DNA of 27,063 bases from assembly GCA_036273455.1 (NCBI GenBank), contig DASUHP010000072.1, forward strand, positions 1-27,063, read 5' to 3'. This DNA comes from CAIYRG01 sp036273455 (GTDB taxonomy: Bacteria > Pseudomonadota > Alphaproteobacteria > Micropepsales > Micropepsaceae). The translations under genes were made by a program, and so were the position numbers. The notes under the pieces are model-generated. The model searched no databases, had not been told where the DNA came from, and saw nothing but the letters and a program-made list of their open reading frames with translations. Positions 7,455 to 15,509 of this stretch are shown piece after piece. Positions within the stretch are counted from its first letter, which is position 1; every line of letters starts with the position of its first letter.

Positions 7455-9617
7455 ATGTCCGCTGACGACTCCCAGGACGAACTTCCTCGCCTCTCTGACT
7501 TCTTGCGGCTAAACCGATCGGAAATTATCGCCGAGTGTTCGAGCCGGCTTCGCGCCCTCTCGCCGGCTCGCGAGCTTTCAGAGCGGGCCATCGTCGATGT
7601 CCTGCCCAGAATTCTTGAGCGGATTGCCGACATGACGGAAGCGGGTGATACGCAGCGTGAGGCCACGCTGGAGGAGGTTCCAAAACAGCACGCCGCCAAT
7701 CGGCTCCAAAGAGGTTTCGACCTTGACGAGATCGTCATGGAATATGGCCTGCTGCGCAGAACCATTCTGGATATCTGGGAAGCCCGAGTCGCCGGGCGAA
7801 TCGCTCTTTCGGAAGTCCGGCAATTCCATGCCGCCTTCGACGAATCGGTCAAGCAGTCGGCCATCCAATACCCACACGCGCGCAAAAAACTGCTACGTGC
7901 CCTCGACCGCGTGTCTGAAACGACACTCACCTCCGCCAATCTTGATCCATTTTTGGAAAACCTGCTTGAGGTGGTGCTGGATGGCACGCAGGCGGTCGAC
8001 AGCTGCGCCATTCTCCTGCGCGAAGGCGATCTGTTGCGAGCCCATGCCGCGGTGGGGCTGGAGCAAGACGTCGTGGACGCGTATTCGCTCAAGATTGGCG
8101 AAGGATTTGCCGGCCACGTCGCGCAGCAACGGCGGCCAATTACGCTGCGCCATGCTTCGGCCGATCCAATTGTAACGAGCCCTGTCATCCGGAGGGCGGG
8201 TATGCGCGCCCTGTATGGCGTGCCCATGCTTCGCGACGATGACCTGATCGGAGTGGCTCATATCGGGTCGAAGTCTGCATTCGAATTTTCGGAAGAAGAC
8301 AAACTGCTGTTCCGGAGTGCGGTCAGCCGGGCGACATCCGGCGTGCTCAAAGCTCGCGCCATCTCCGAGCTACAGCGCACGGAAGCCGCACAGCGGTTTC
8401 TGTCTGACGCGGGTCACGAGTTCAGCAAATCGCTGGATTTCGAGGCGACGCTGATAAAGATCGCCCATTTGGCGGTGCCCGCGATTGCCGACTGGTGTGT
8501 GGTTCACCGGCGCGAAGCCGACCGCATCCGCCGCGTTTCGGCTGCTCATGCGGATCCTGCGAAGACCTGGATCGCGCAGACGGTCGGGGAACGATATGCG
8601 GCGGACCCAAAGGACGAAGGTGGCGTTGCCCAGGTCTTTCGGACCGCAAAAACGGCGTGGCTGGCAGAAGTGCCGGATGCCAACCTGGCGGCATATGCGC
8701 GCGACGCGGAGCATCTGGCGATGCTCAGGGCGGTCGGGATGAAGTCGGTCGTCATCGTTCCGGTTGCGGTCCAGGGTGAGGTCAATTGCACGATCACCCT
8801 CGTCACCGCCGAGTCGGGACGGCGCTATTCGCAAAGTGATGTCCAGGTGGCCGAACAACTCGCGGACCGTGCTGCCGCAGCGCTGGAGAATGCGCGGCTC
8901 TATGCCATCGCGCAGCACGCGATCTCCGTTCGCGAACAGATTCTTGCAACGGTAGCACACGATCTGCGCAATCAGTTGATGATCATTGGGACTGGCGCCG
9001 CTCTTCTCAGTCAGCCGGATGCATCAGCCGGCACGGACCGCATCCGCAAAATCGGGGAGCGCATCATCCCGACGATTGGAACGATCCGGCGCCTGCTCGA
9101 CGATTTGCTCGACACCGGAGCAATAGAGGCAGGAAAATTGTCGTTGCAGCCGCAGTCAGTGTCGGTGAGGGAAGTCCTCAATGAGGCATTCGAGACATGC
9201 CGGCCGGCAGCGCATGAAAGCGGGCTGGAACTGAAGATTGAACCGGCTGACACAGCCCTGCACGTCGACGCCGATCCCACGCGCATCATGCAGGTGCTCT
9301 CAAATCTTCTCGGAAACGCGATGAAATTCACACCGCGCGGCGGCACGGTTGGGCTGCGCGCCGATGCCGAAGGTTTATTCGTCAAATTCGCCGTCTCCGA
9401 CACGGGACCCGGCATTTCCAAATCCGATCTTGCCACCCTGTTCGAGCCGTACAGAACGGTCGAACATCGCGTCCGCACCGGGAGCGGACTTGGTCTGTAC
9501 ATCGCCAAAGGCATTGTCGTGCAGCATGGCGGACACCTCTGGGCCGCCAGTGAACCCGGCAAAGGATCCAGTTTCTGCTTTACCTTGCCGCGCGCGAGCC
9601 GGGAATCGGGGCGGTAA
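7455..9617 (+). CDS. Soluble sensor histidine kinase with RsbRD-type N-terminus and two GAF domains
   Basis: The product is 720 residues from ATG 7455. No membrane segment is seen, so it probably senses cytoplasmic signals. In order it has an alpha-helical region resembling RsbRD_N domains (about 12-160), a GAF domain (about 163-303), a second GAF-like domain (about 328-486), a HisKA domain with phosphorylatable His502 in ATVAHDLRN, and a HATPase domain with Asn621 in LLGNAMKF, then DTGPGIS and GSGLGLYIAKG. No response regulator is encoded nearby, so the partner is unknown. A GTG at 7353 would add 34 residues that resemble nothing in the family; ATG 7455 is preferred, although neither start has a strong ribosome binding site. 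It lies 228 bases after the aromatic cluster on the same strand and could respond to an aromatic ligand, but this is not shown. Confidence 0.88.
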   Translation: MSADDSQDELPRLSDFLRLNRSEIIAECSSRLRALSPARELSERAIVDVLPRILERIADMTEAGDTQREATLEEVPKQHAANRLQRGFDLDEIVMEYGLLRRTILDIWEARVAGRIALSEVRQFHAAFDESVKQSAIQYPHARKKLLRALDRVSETTLTSANLDPFLENLLEVVLDGTQAVDSCAILLREGDLLRAHAAVGLEQDVVDAYSLKIGEGFAGHVAQQRRPITLRHASADPIVTSPVIRRAGMRALYGVPMLRDDDLIGVAHIGSKSAFEFSEEDKLLFRSAVSRATSGVLKARAISELQRTEAAQRFLSDAGHEFSKSLDFEATLIKIAHLAVPAIADWCVVHRREADRIRRVSAAHADPAKTWIAQTVGERYAADPKDEGGVAQVFRTAKTAWLAEVPDANLAAYARDAEHLAMLRAVGMKSVVIVPVAVQGEVNCTITLVTAESGRRYSQSDVQVAEQLADRAAAALENARLYAIAQHAISVREQILATVAHDLRNQLMIIGTGAALLSQPDASAGTDRIRKIGERIIPTIGTIRRLLDDLLDTGAIEAGKLSLQPQSVSVREVLNEAFETCRPAAHESGLELKIEPADTALHVDADPTRIMQVLSNLLGNAMKFTPRGGTVGLRADAEGLFVKFAVSDTGPGISKSDLATLFEPYRTVEHRVRTGSGLGLYIAKGIVVQHGGHLWAASEPGKGSSFCFTLPRASRESGR

Positions 9618-9653
9618 CGACGGTCCCTGGGCTGTTATAACTCCGCGGACGGG

Positions 9654-10574
9654 TTACGGAATTTTCCAGGCGACCGGGACCTGGAATTTGCATGCGGTGT
9701 CGCAGACGCCGAAGTCCGAATCGAACGCCAGCCGGTCGTTGACATAAATCTCGACGCGATACAGCCCCTCGGGCCATTTTTCGCCATTGATCGGCGGATT
9801 TGCTGCAAACCAGGGTTGGCCCGAGCCTGCCGCCGTCACCTGATAATCAGCGAAACCGGTATTGCAGGCGTCCATACCTCCGGTGTCTGCGCCGGACCAT
9901 TTTGCCGAAATGCGAGTGTTGGCCGGAGCATTCTGCGTACTGAGAATGGCGTAGAACGCGGGGGCATCCGGACGGAAAATGCGGCCCGGATTCACAGGCT
10001 TTCCCGCTGCATCTCTGCCCTGCGCGATCGTGACGCTGATCGGGAATCCGGGCGGCGCGGGATCGCGCAGCGGTAGTTTTGCGCAACCGCCGATCGGACC
10101 CGGTTTGACAGGCGCACTCGCCGGGGTCTGATCCGCGATGGAAAGATTCAATGTCCGGTCAAGTTTGTCATTCAGATAAATATCCACTTTGTATGTGCCG
10201 GCCGGGAGCATGCTGTAGCCCCAGTTGATCGCCACATATCTGGTTCCCTCATAGGTGCCGGCATTTTCGCTGACCTTTGTATTCGGGGGAGCCGCCTTAC
10301 CGACATCGACTGTGGCCAGCACAGCTCTGATATGCGTGTCATGTGGCGCATTTGCCAGGGACATGACCGCCCAGATGGCTCCCTGTTTGGACGGAAATTT
10401 GTCAGTCACATCTACCGGTGCGCTGCTCAGCGGCCTGACCTGCCGTGACAACACCGCCTGTCTGATGGGTCCTGCTCCGCCGCCGGAATTTCCGGCAGGT
10501 GCACTCGCGGCGGTTTGGATGAAAGCCGGCAAGCAGGTGATCATGAGCAACAACAAGAGTCTTGATTTGACCAT
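9654..10574 (-). CDS. Exported protein with two repeated domains, unknown function
   Basis: The 306-residue product begins MVKSRLLLLLMITCLPAFIQ, a clear signal peptide, followed by a low-complexity Ala/Gly/Pro stretch. The rest shows an internal duplication of about 100-130 residues. The first unit has IWAVMSLANAPHDTHIRAVL and ends GTYKVDIYLND. The second has FYAILSTQNAPANTRISAKW and ends GLYRVEIYVND. The pattern suggests two beta-sandwich domains. I do not recognise a named family. ATG 10574 is chosen over the upstream frame start at 10604 because GGAGG lies just before it and the signal peptide then starts cleanly. It lies 26 bases after the PDZ-Sel1 gene and is probably co-transcribed with it. 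Four cysteines in the second half could form disulfides outside the cytoplasm. Confidence 0.75.
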   Translation of the reverse strand: MVKSRLLLLLMITCLPAFIQTAASAPAGNSGGGAGPIRQAVLSRQVRPLSSAPVDVTDKFPSKQGAIWAVMSLANAPHDTHIRAVLATVDVGKAAPPNTKVSENAGTYEGTRYVAINWGYSMLPAGTYKVDIYLNDKLDRTLNLSIADQTPASAPVKPGPIGGCAKLPLRDPAPPGFPISVTIAQGRDAAGKPVNPGRIFRPDAPAFYAILSTQNAPANTRISAKWSGADTGGMDACNTGFADYQVTAAGSGQPWFAANPPINGEKWPEGLYRVEIYVNDRLAFDSDFGVCDTACKFQVPVAWKIP

Positions 10575-10600
10575 GGTTGCCTCCAGTGAGTTGCGGCTGA

Positions 10601-11587
10601 TCACTGCAGCTGCCGAAGTTTTGTCTGGGCGTCAGGATATCCGTGTTGTGCGGATTTCTCATACCAGCCAACCGCAGCTTTGACGTCCTTCGGGACGCCC
10701 GATCCGCTCTCATACATCATCCCGATGAAGTACTCGGCAGCAGGATCATTTTGTGCAGCCGCCTTGCGATACCACCCCAGCGCCGTCACGTCGTCTTTGG
10801 CAACGCCGCGCCCGAATGCGTACATGACGCCAAGTCCGAACTCCGCTTCAGCCTGATCTTTGGCCGCGCCGGCACGAAAATATTTCAATGCGAGTGCATC
10901 GCTTTTCGCAACGCCGATGCCATCGAAATACATCGATCCCAGGTGAGCCTCGGCCGCCGGAACGCCCTGATCGGCGGCTTTACGGTACCATTGCGCCGCT
11001 GTGTTCAGGTCCTTTGCAACACCGACTCCGTTTTCGTAATACCATCCAACGGCCCACTGACTCTGCGGCTCACCCTGGTCGGCAGCTTTGCGGTACCAAA
11101 TCAACGATTCGGCGGGGTTTTTCGGTACCCCCGCTCCGTCGCTGTAAATTCCACCGAGAACGGCTTCTGCCGCGGGATCACCGGCTGTCGCCATTCGCAG
11201 CGACAGTTCGAACTGATCCGCCAAGGTCATTTGCGCGTGTTGGCTTGCGGCCCCGCGCTGGAAAACCAGGGTGACCTGGTCGCCCGGCTTCAAGCGCGCG
11301 ATTTGCTCCACCACATTTGCAGCGACGTCAGCGGTACTATTCTCAACGCGCAACAGCACATCCCCAAAGTGCAATCCTGCATGGTCTGCCGGACCATCTT
11401 TGATGATTTTGTTGATGCGACACGTTCCTCCGGGCGCGGTGTCGCAGAGAACGCCAATCGAGCTCCGCCCGTTGGCTTTTGGCGTCCGTTCCGATGGCCC
11501 GGCGCTGTCCGCAGCCCACGCAGCATCGATCAGCAGGAGAGCGCCGATGAGACCGAATGATTTGATGATGCGCGTGAGAATGCTCAT
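10601..11587 (-). CDS. Exported PDZ domain protein with Sel1-like repeats
   Basis: The 328-residue product starts MSILTRIIKSFGLIGALLLI, a signal peptide or membrane anchor ending near AAWA. A PDZ domain follows at about residues 40-120 (IGVLCDTAPGGTCRINKI, GPADHAGLHFGDVLLRV). About five Sel1-like repeats of 36 residues fill residues 125-328, each with a pattern such as AEAHLGSMYFDGIGVAK and YRKAADQG. Sel1 repeats form a helical solenoid that binds proteins, and PDZ domains bind C-termini or peptides, so this is probably an envelope adaptor. ATG 11587 is used; the longer frame from 11737 would place 50 unrelated residues before the signal peptide. It is the first gene of a two-gene operon with the duplicated-domain exported protein. 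Confidence 0.83.
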   Translation of the reverse strand: MSILTRIIKSFGLIGALLLIDAAWAADSAGPSERTPKANGRSSIGVLCDTAPGGTCRINKIIKDGPADHAGLHFGDVLLRVENSTADVAANVVEQIARLKPGDQVTLVFQRGAASQHAQMTLADQFELSLRMATAGDPAAEAVLGGIYSDGAGVPKNPAESLIWYRKAADQGEPQSQWAVGWYYENGVGVAKDLNTAAQWYRKAADQGVPAAEAHLGSMYFDGIGVAKSDALALKYFRAGAAKDQAEAEFGLGVMYAFGRGVAKDDVTALGWYRKAAAQNDPAAEYFIGMMYESGSGVPKDVKAAVGWYEKSAQHGYPDAQTKLRQLQ

Positions 11588-11864
11588 AGCGCTGGCCTCT
11601 GATGTTCCGCACGGCGGCAATTCGTCCGCCGTTCCCGCTGGCTGATCCCATTCCACACTACAACCGCGCTTTCGTCCAGCCGCCGCATTTTCTAAACCAG
11701 CACCGCTTTGACAGATCGAGAGCTCGCGCGCGGTCACGCGTGCCCGCGCCCGGAAAGTTTTGACGCAACAATGATCGAAGCGTGTTATGGCAGCAACATC
11801 ACGCTACGGCTGCAGCGAATGGACGGTCTTTGCTGATCCGCAGCGACAACGTTGAAGGCGAGGC

Positions 11865-12221
11865 ATGTACAGGAGCTGGACTTACAATTTTCGCTGCGAG
11901 CGAAACATCTTCGACCTTCAGTCGGCATGGCTCGCCCTCGGTTCTTACGAATGGAAAGCTTTCGATAATGACCAGTATGGCAGCTATATTGTGGCGCGTG
12001 AGCCCAAAACCAATCTGAAGATCCGCGTGATTGGAGAGGTGCCGGATTATTCGCTTGAAATCGGCTTCGACGTTGAACCGGATCGCCTCGACCAGACGCA
12101 ATCGCAAATCTTCGCCACAATATTTGAGCTGCTGCTGCCCGCTGTCGGCGCAAGGGATATCCGGGACACGAGCCGGGAAACGACACCTGAAACGAAGCGC
12201 CCGCGCGATCCATCCCCTTAA
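11865..12221 (+). CDS. Small hypothetical protein
   Basis: The 118-residue product is soluble in appearance and rich in aromatic residues near its N-terminus (MYRSWTYNFRCERNIFD). It ends in a charged, Pro-rich, probably unstructured tail. No signal peptide, membrane segment or known motif is visible, and I do not recognise the family. It is called a gene because AAGGCGAGG lies directly before the ATG and codon use has the GC-rich third positions of its neighbours. It stands alone between the divergent PDZ-Sel1 operon and the convergent cysteine-rich gene. Confidence 0.5.
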   Translation: MYRSWTYNFRCERNIFDLQSAWLALGSYEWKAFDNDQYGSYIVAREPKTNLKIRVIGEVPDYSLEIGFDVEPDRLDQTQSQIFATIFELLLPAVGARDIRDTSRETTPETKRPRDPSP

Positions 12222-12247
12222 GCGATCTTCTGCAACGCAGCTGGTTG

Positions 12248-12667
12248 TCAGGCCGGACCTGGAAATGGCGTCAGCCAGATTTTGGCAGGTGCGGTGACGC
12301 GCCGCAATTTACCGCCGTACGCGCTACCCGAACAATGAAACCATTCCATTTTGTCGAACAGAGCCACGGCATCGTCCGGTTTCAGAGAAGCAGCTATTTT
12401 GGGCGAGACTTCACCCTCCAGCCACCGTCCACCAGCGGTGAGATATTCGTATTCCATCAGATAATGCAGCCAGCAGCGGCCGCAACGCCTGCAGCGGTTG
12501 ACAGTCACTTCGCCGTATTGATCGTCCGCGCCGACTGGGCGGCTCTCAATCTGATGCGCGGTTTTCTGCGCCTCAGAACAATAGCCATAACGGCTGATAG
12601 AATATTCTAGATCCGCCACACCCGCCTCGCACTCATCTGCGCATTTTTTCGCGGTCGTGTATTTCAT
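12248..12667 (-). CDS. Small cysteine-rich hypothetical protein, possible metal binder
   Basis: The 139-residue product has seven cysteines: 9, 13, 30, 59, 62, 65 and 112. Three of them form CxxCxxC in NRCRRCGRCWLHY, followed by a TAGGRWLEG segment. Spacings of this kind suggest a zinc ribbon or another metal or redox site, but no named family can be assigned. No signal peptide is seen. The start has no obvious Shine-Dalgarno sequence. A TATAAT hexamer lies 13 bases upstream of the ATG on the minus strand, so a very short leader is possible, though no good -35 box accompanies it. The gene converges with the small gene at 11865 and diverges from the GH13 gene. Confidence 0.6.
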   Translation of the reverse strand: MKYTTAKKCADECEAGVADLEYSISRYGYCSEAQKTAHQIESRPVGADDQYGEVTVNRCRRCGRCWLHYLMEYEYLTAGGRWLEGEVSPKIAASLKPDDAVALFDKMEWFHCSGSAYGGKLRRVTAPAKIWLTPFPGPA

Positions 12668-12822
12668 GCCCGGAGCGGTAATTATACCACAGATATCCCC
12701 AAGGCGCGGAGTACGAACAGGTCCGCCAAATGTCCAGCGGAGACGTCCTCCGGGGAACCGCCCGGAGCAAAAGCCGGGGCGAAACGTTTGTGTCGCGTCA
12801 TTCCTGCCAGACGCGAGCCCCC

Positions 12823-14520
12823 ATGATCAATGACCTCTGGTACAAGAATGCGATCGTCTATTGCCTCGCGGTCGGAACATTTATGGATGCCGACGGCGAT
12901 GGCATTGGTGATTTCAAAGGACTGATCCGGCGGCTCGATTATCTGCAGGGTTTGGGTATTACCGCGATCTGGCTCATGCCTTTCCAGGTTTCCCCGGGCC
13001 GGGACGATGGCTATGACGTTTCGGATTATTATGGAGTGAACCCCCGCTACGGCACTCTCGGTGACTTCGTCGAATTCACGCACGGCGCGGAGCAACGCGG
13101 CATCCGCGTCCTGATCGACCTCGTCGTCAACCACACGTCGGACCAACATCCCTGGTTCAAGCAAGCCCGCAAGGACCCCAACTCGAAATACCGCGACTGG
13201 TATGTCTGGTCGAAAAAGAAACCATCCAATGCCAACCGGGGAATGGTCTTCCCGGGGGTACAGAAGTCGACCTGGACATTCGATAAAGTCGCGAAGGCCT
13301 GGTACTTTCACCGCTTTTACGATTTCCAGCCGGACCTCAATACATCGCATCCCGATGTGCAGGCCGAAATCCTCAAGATCATGGGATTCTGGATTCAGCT
13401 CGGCGTTTCGGGATTCCGCATGGACGCGGTGCCCTTCATCATCGCGACAAAGGGCGCGAATGTCCGCAAGCCGGAAGAGCAATACGACATGCTGCGCGCC
13501 TTCCGCGAATTCCTGCAATGGCGAAGAGGCGATTGCATCATTCTCGGGGAAGCCAATGTGCTGCCCGGCACCGATATGGAATATTTCGGCTCCGACGGCG
13601 ACCGCATGCACATGATGTTCAATTTTCAGGTCAATCAAACCCTGTTCTACGCGCTCGCTTCAGCCCACACGCGCCCCCTGATCAAGGCGCTCAAGGCCAC
13701 CAGACCGCGTCCGGCAACGGCACAATGGGGCATGTTCCTCCGCAACCATGACGAACTCGACCTCGGACGGTTGACTGACGATCAACGGCAGACGGTATTC
13801 CAGGCCTTTGGCCCCGATCCCTGCATGCAACTCTACGATCGCGGAATTCGCAGGCGTCTTGCCCCCATGCTGGACGGTGAACGCAGGCGTCTGGAGCTTG
13901 CATATAGCCTGCTTTTCACGCTGCCTGGCACGCCGGTGATCCGCTATGGCGACGAACTCGGGATGGGCGACGATTTGCGCCTTCCTGAGCGCAATTGCGC
14001 GCGCACGCCGATGCAATGGTCCAATGAACCCGATGGCGGTTTCACCAGTGGCAAACCGGCGACCCCGGTCATTTCCGGCGGGCCTTACGGGTTTGAGCAC
14101 ATCAACGCAGCGATCCAGCGCCGCCATCCCGAGTCGCTGTTGAACTGGACGGAACGCATTATCCGCATGCGCAAGGAAGTGCCGGAAATCGGCTGGGGCG
14201 ACTTCGAAATCCTGCCAAGCCCCGATCCCGCCGTGCTGATCCTGCGCTACGACTGGCGGAACAACTCCGTGTTGTTCGTGCACAATTTCGACTCTCGCCC
14301 GCGTGAGTTGAGCTTTTCCACCGGCTTGCGCGGCGACAATGCTGAAGCCGGCAGGCTTCTGGTTAATCTGTTGACGGAAGACCACAGCCGAGCGGCAAAG
14401 AATGGCACGCATCTCCTGGTTATCGAGGGCTACGGCTACCGCTGGTACCGTGTTGGCGGACTGGATTACCTGCTGCGGCGATCAGACAGCGACACGCAAC
14501 TCAACGATTCTGGATCATGA
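12823..14520 (+). CDS. GH13 family enzyme, trehalose synthase / alpha-glucosidase-like
   Basis: The 565-residue product is a GH13 (alpha-amylase superfamily) enzyme that closely resembles trehalose synthases and related alpha-glucosidases. It starts INDLWYKNAIVYCLAVGTFMD, followed by DGDGIGDFKGL and the region I motif DLVVNHTS. The catalytic residues are the nucleophile Asp201 in GFRMDAVPF, the acid/base Glu243 in ILGEANVLP and Asp310 in LRNHDELDLGR. PVIRYGDELGMGDD and RTPMQWS also fit trehalose synthase. Conversion of maltose to trehalose, or hydrolysis of alpha-glucosides, is the likely reaction. No maltokinase domain or glycogen gene is seen next to it. ATG 12823 gives the usual N-terminus; the frame is open back to 12730, but the extra 31 residues look noncoding. 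Confidence 0.87.
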   Translation: MINDLWYKNAIVYCLAVGTFMDADGDGIGDFKGLIRRLDYLQGLGITAIWLMPFQVSPGRDDGYDVSDYYGVNPRYGTLGDFVEFTHGAEQRGIRVLIDLVVNHTSDQHPWFKQARKDPNSKYRDWYVWSKKKPSNANRGMVFPGVQKSTWTFDKVAKAWYFHRFYDFQPDLNTSHPDVQAEILKIMGFWIQLGVSGFRMDAVPFIIATKGANVRKPEEQYDMLRAFREFLQWRRGDCIILGEANVLPGTDMEYFGSDGDRMHMMFNFQVNQTLFYALASAHTRPLIKALKATRPRPATAQWGMFLRNHDELDLGRLTDDQRQTVFQAFGPDPCMQLYDRGIRRRLAPMLDGERRRLELAYSLLFTLPGTPVIRYGDELGMGDDLRLPERNCARTPMQWSNEPDGGFTSGKPATPVISGGPYGFEHINAAIQRRHPESLLNWTERIIRMRKEVPEIGWGDFEILPSPDPAVLILRYDWRNNSVLFVHNFDSRPRELSFSTGLRGDNAEAGRLLVNLLTEDHSRAAKNGTHLLVIEGYGYRWYRVGGLDYLLRRSDSDTQLNDSGS

Positions 14521-14647
14521 CGGCGTTGCGTGCCGGATGGCCGGTTGCCTGTGAGTGGCACGTGCCGATCGACGTTTCGCCCAGGCCAGAGGCTATTGAT
14601 TCGCCGATGAAGAACTCTAACATCGCCACGCTCTTGGGAGGGGTGCA

Positions 14648-15403
14648 ATGCGCGCGTCACGGGTCTGCATGAGTGCCACCGCGTTGTTCGCGGTGTGTTT
14701 GTTTTCCGGATCTTCTGCGCTGAGTGCGGCCGCGATACCGGATCTGTCCGGCACCTATTGGGCGACCAGCTACTCGCCGAAGATTCAGGTCATGGGCGGC
14801 GGCGAGCCACCGCTCAACGCGGCCGGCAGGGCCGCGTATGAAAAAAACCGCGCCGGATTGAAGGACGGCTCACTGCCCGATCCCGCGCGCAAGGTCTGCC
14901 TGCCGGATGGCGTGCCACGGGTGCTCGAAACGCCCTACCCGTTCGAAGTGTTTCAGCTTCCGCCGGGTCAGGTTACGTTCGTGCACGAACTAAACCATCA
15001 GATTCGCGCCATCCAGCTCGACGGGCAACTGCAAAAATACGAAGACGTCGTCAATTTCCTCAATTATGGCGGACACTCCGTCGGCCATTACGACGGCGAT
15101 ACTCTGGTGATCCAGAGCAACGGCTTCAACGATCAGACTTTCCTCGACTCGACGGGGTTGCCGCACAGCGATCAGCTGGTCACCACCGAACGCGTGCGCA
15201 AGGCCGGAACACAGCTGGAAGATGTCGTGACCATCCACGATCCGGCCTATTACGCAAAGGACTGGCAAGCGCGCTTCGTCTATGCACGCCGCGATGACGT
15301 CCGGCTGATGGACTACGCCTGCGGAGACAAGCATCGCGATCTCTCAGCGGTGAAAGGCGTCGCCGAGGTTCGCGCCGCGCGCGCCGCCGGCCGCTTCCCG
15401 TAA
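14648..15403 (+). CDS. Exported protein of an uncharacterised family, paralogue 1
   Basis: The 251-residue product begins with a signal peptide (about residues 1-29, ending SALSAAA). The mature part has the motifs GGGEPPLNAAG, CLPDGVPRVLETPYPFE, HELNHQIR and GHSVGHYDGDTLVIQ, then FLDSTGLPHSDQL. It ends RAARAAGRFP. I recognise the motif pattern as a family widespread in Proteobacteria and Acidobacteria but without an assigned function. Two conserved cysteines (in CLPDG and in YACGD) may form a disulfide. GGGAGGGG lies just before the ATG. It is the first gene of a four-gene run of exported proteins. It is strongly similar to the gene at 16510 over the whole mature region and more distantly to the gene at 15510. 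Confidence 0.72.
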   Translation: MRASRVCMSATALFAVCLFSGSSALSAAAIPDLSGTYWATSYSPKIQVMGGGEPPLNAAGRAAYEKNRAGLKDGSLPDPARKVCLPDGVPRVLETPYPFEVFQLPPGQVTFVHELNHQIRAIQLDGQLQKYEDVVNFLNYGGHSVGHYDGDTLVIQSNGFNDQTFLDSTGLPHSDQLVTTERVRKAGTQLEDVVTIHDPAYYAKDWQARFVYARRDDVRLMDYACGDKHRDLSAVKGVAEVRAARAAGRFP

Positions 15404-15410
15404 TGTGTCA

Positions 15411-15484
15411 TCCCCGGCGCGGCGCGCAAGAGCGCCGCGGGAAGGGGACCCATCCGCGCCGCGTCTGCGGCGCGAAGAGATGGG
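15411..15484. repeat. Tandem double palindromic hairpin (intergenic repeat-like)
   Basis: Two perfect GC-rich hairpins stand side by side, starting eight bases after the stop of paralogue 1. Hairpin A has outer arms TCCCC (15411-15415) and GGGGA (15444-15448), inner arms CGCGGCGC (15418-15425) and GCGCCGCG (15432-15439), and loop GCAAGA. Hairpin B has outer arms CCCATC (15449-15454) and GATGGG (15479-15484), inner arms CGCGCCGC (15455-15462) and GCGGCGCG (15467-15474), and loop GTCT. The layered build resembles dispersed palindromic repeats of Hyphomicrobiales genomes. It may stabilise upstream mRNA or attenuate transcription; there is no T-run for a classical terminator. Confidence 0.7.
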
Positions 15485-15509
15485 AAACGAATTGATAAGG
15501 AGTCTGACC

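Noticed and set aside
12682..13638. Minus-strand open frame of 318 codons
   Set aside because: It is antisense to the GH13 gene with its catalytic residues in place.
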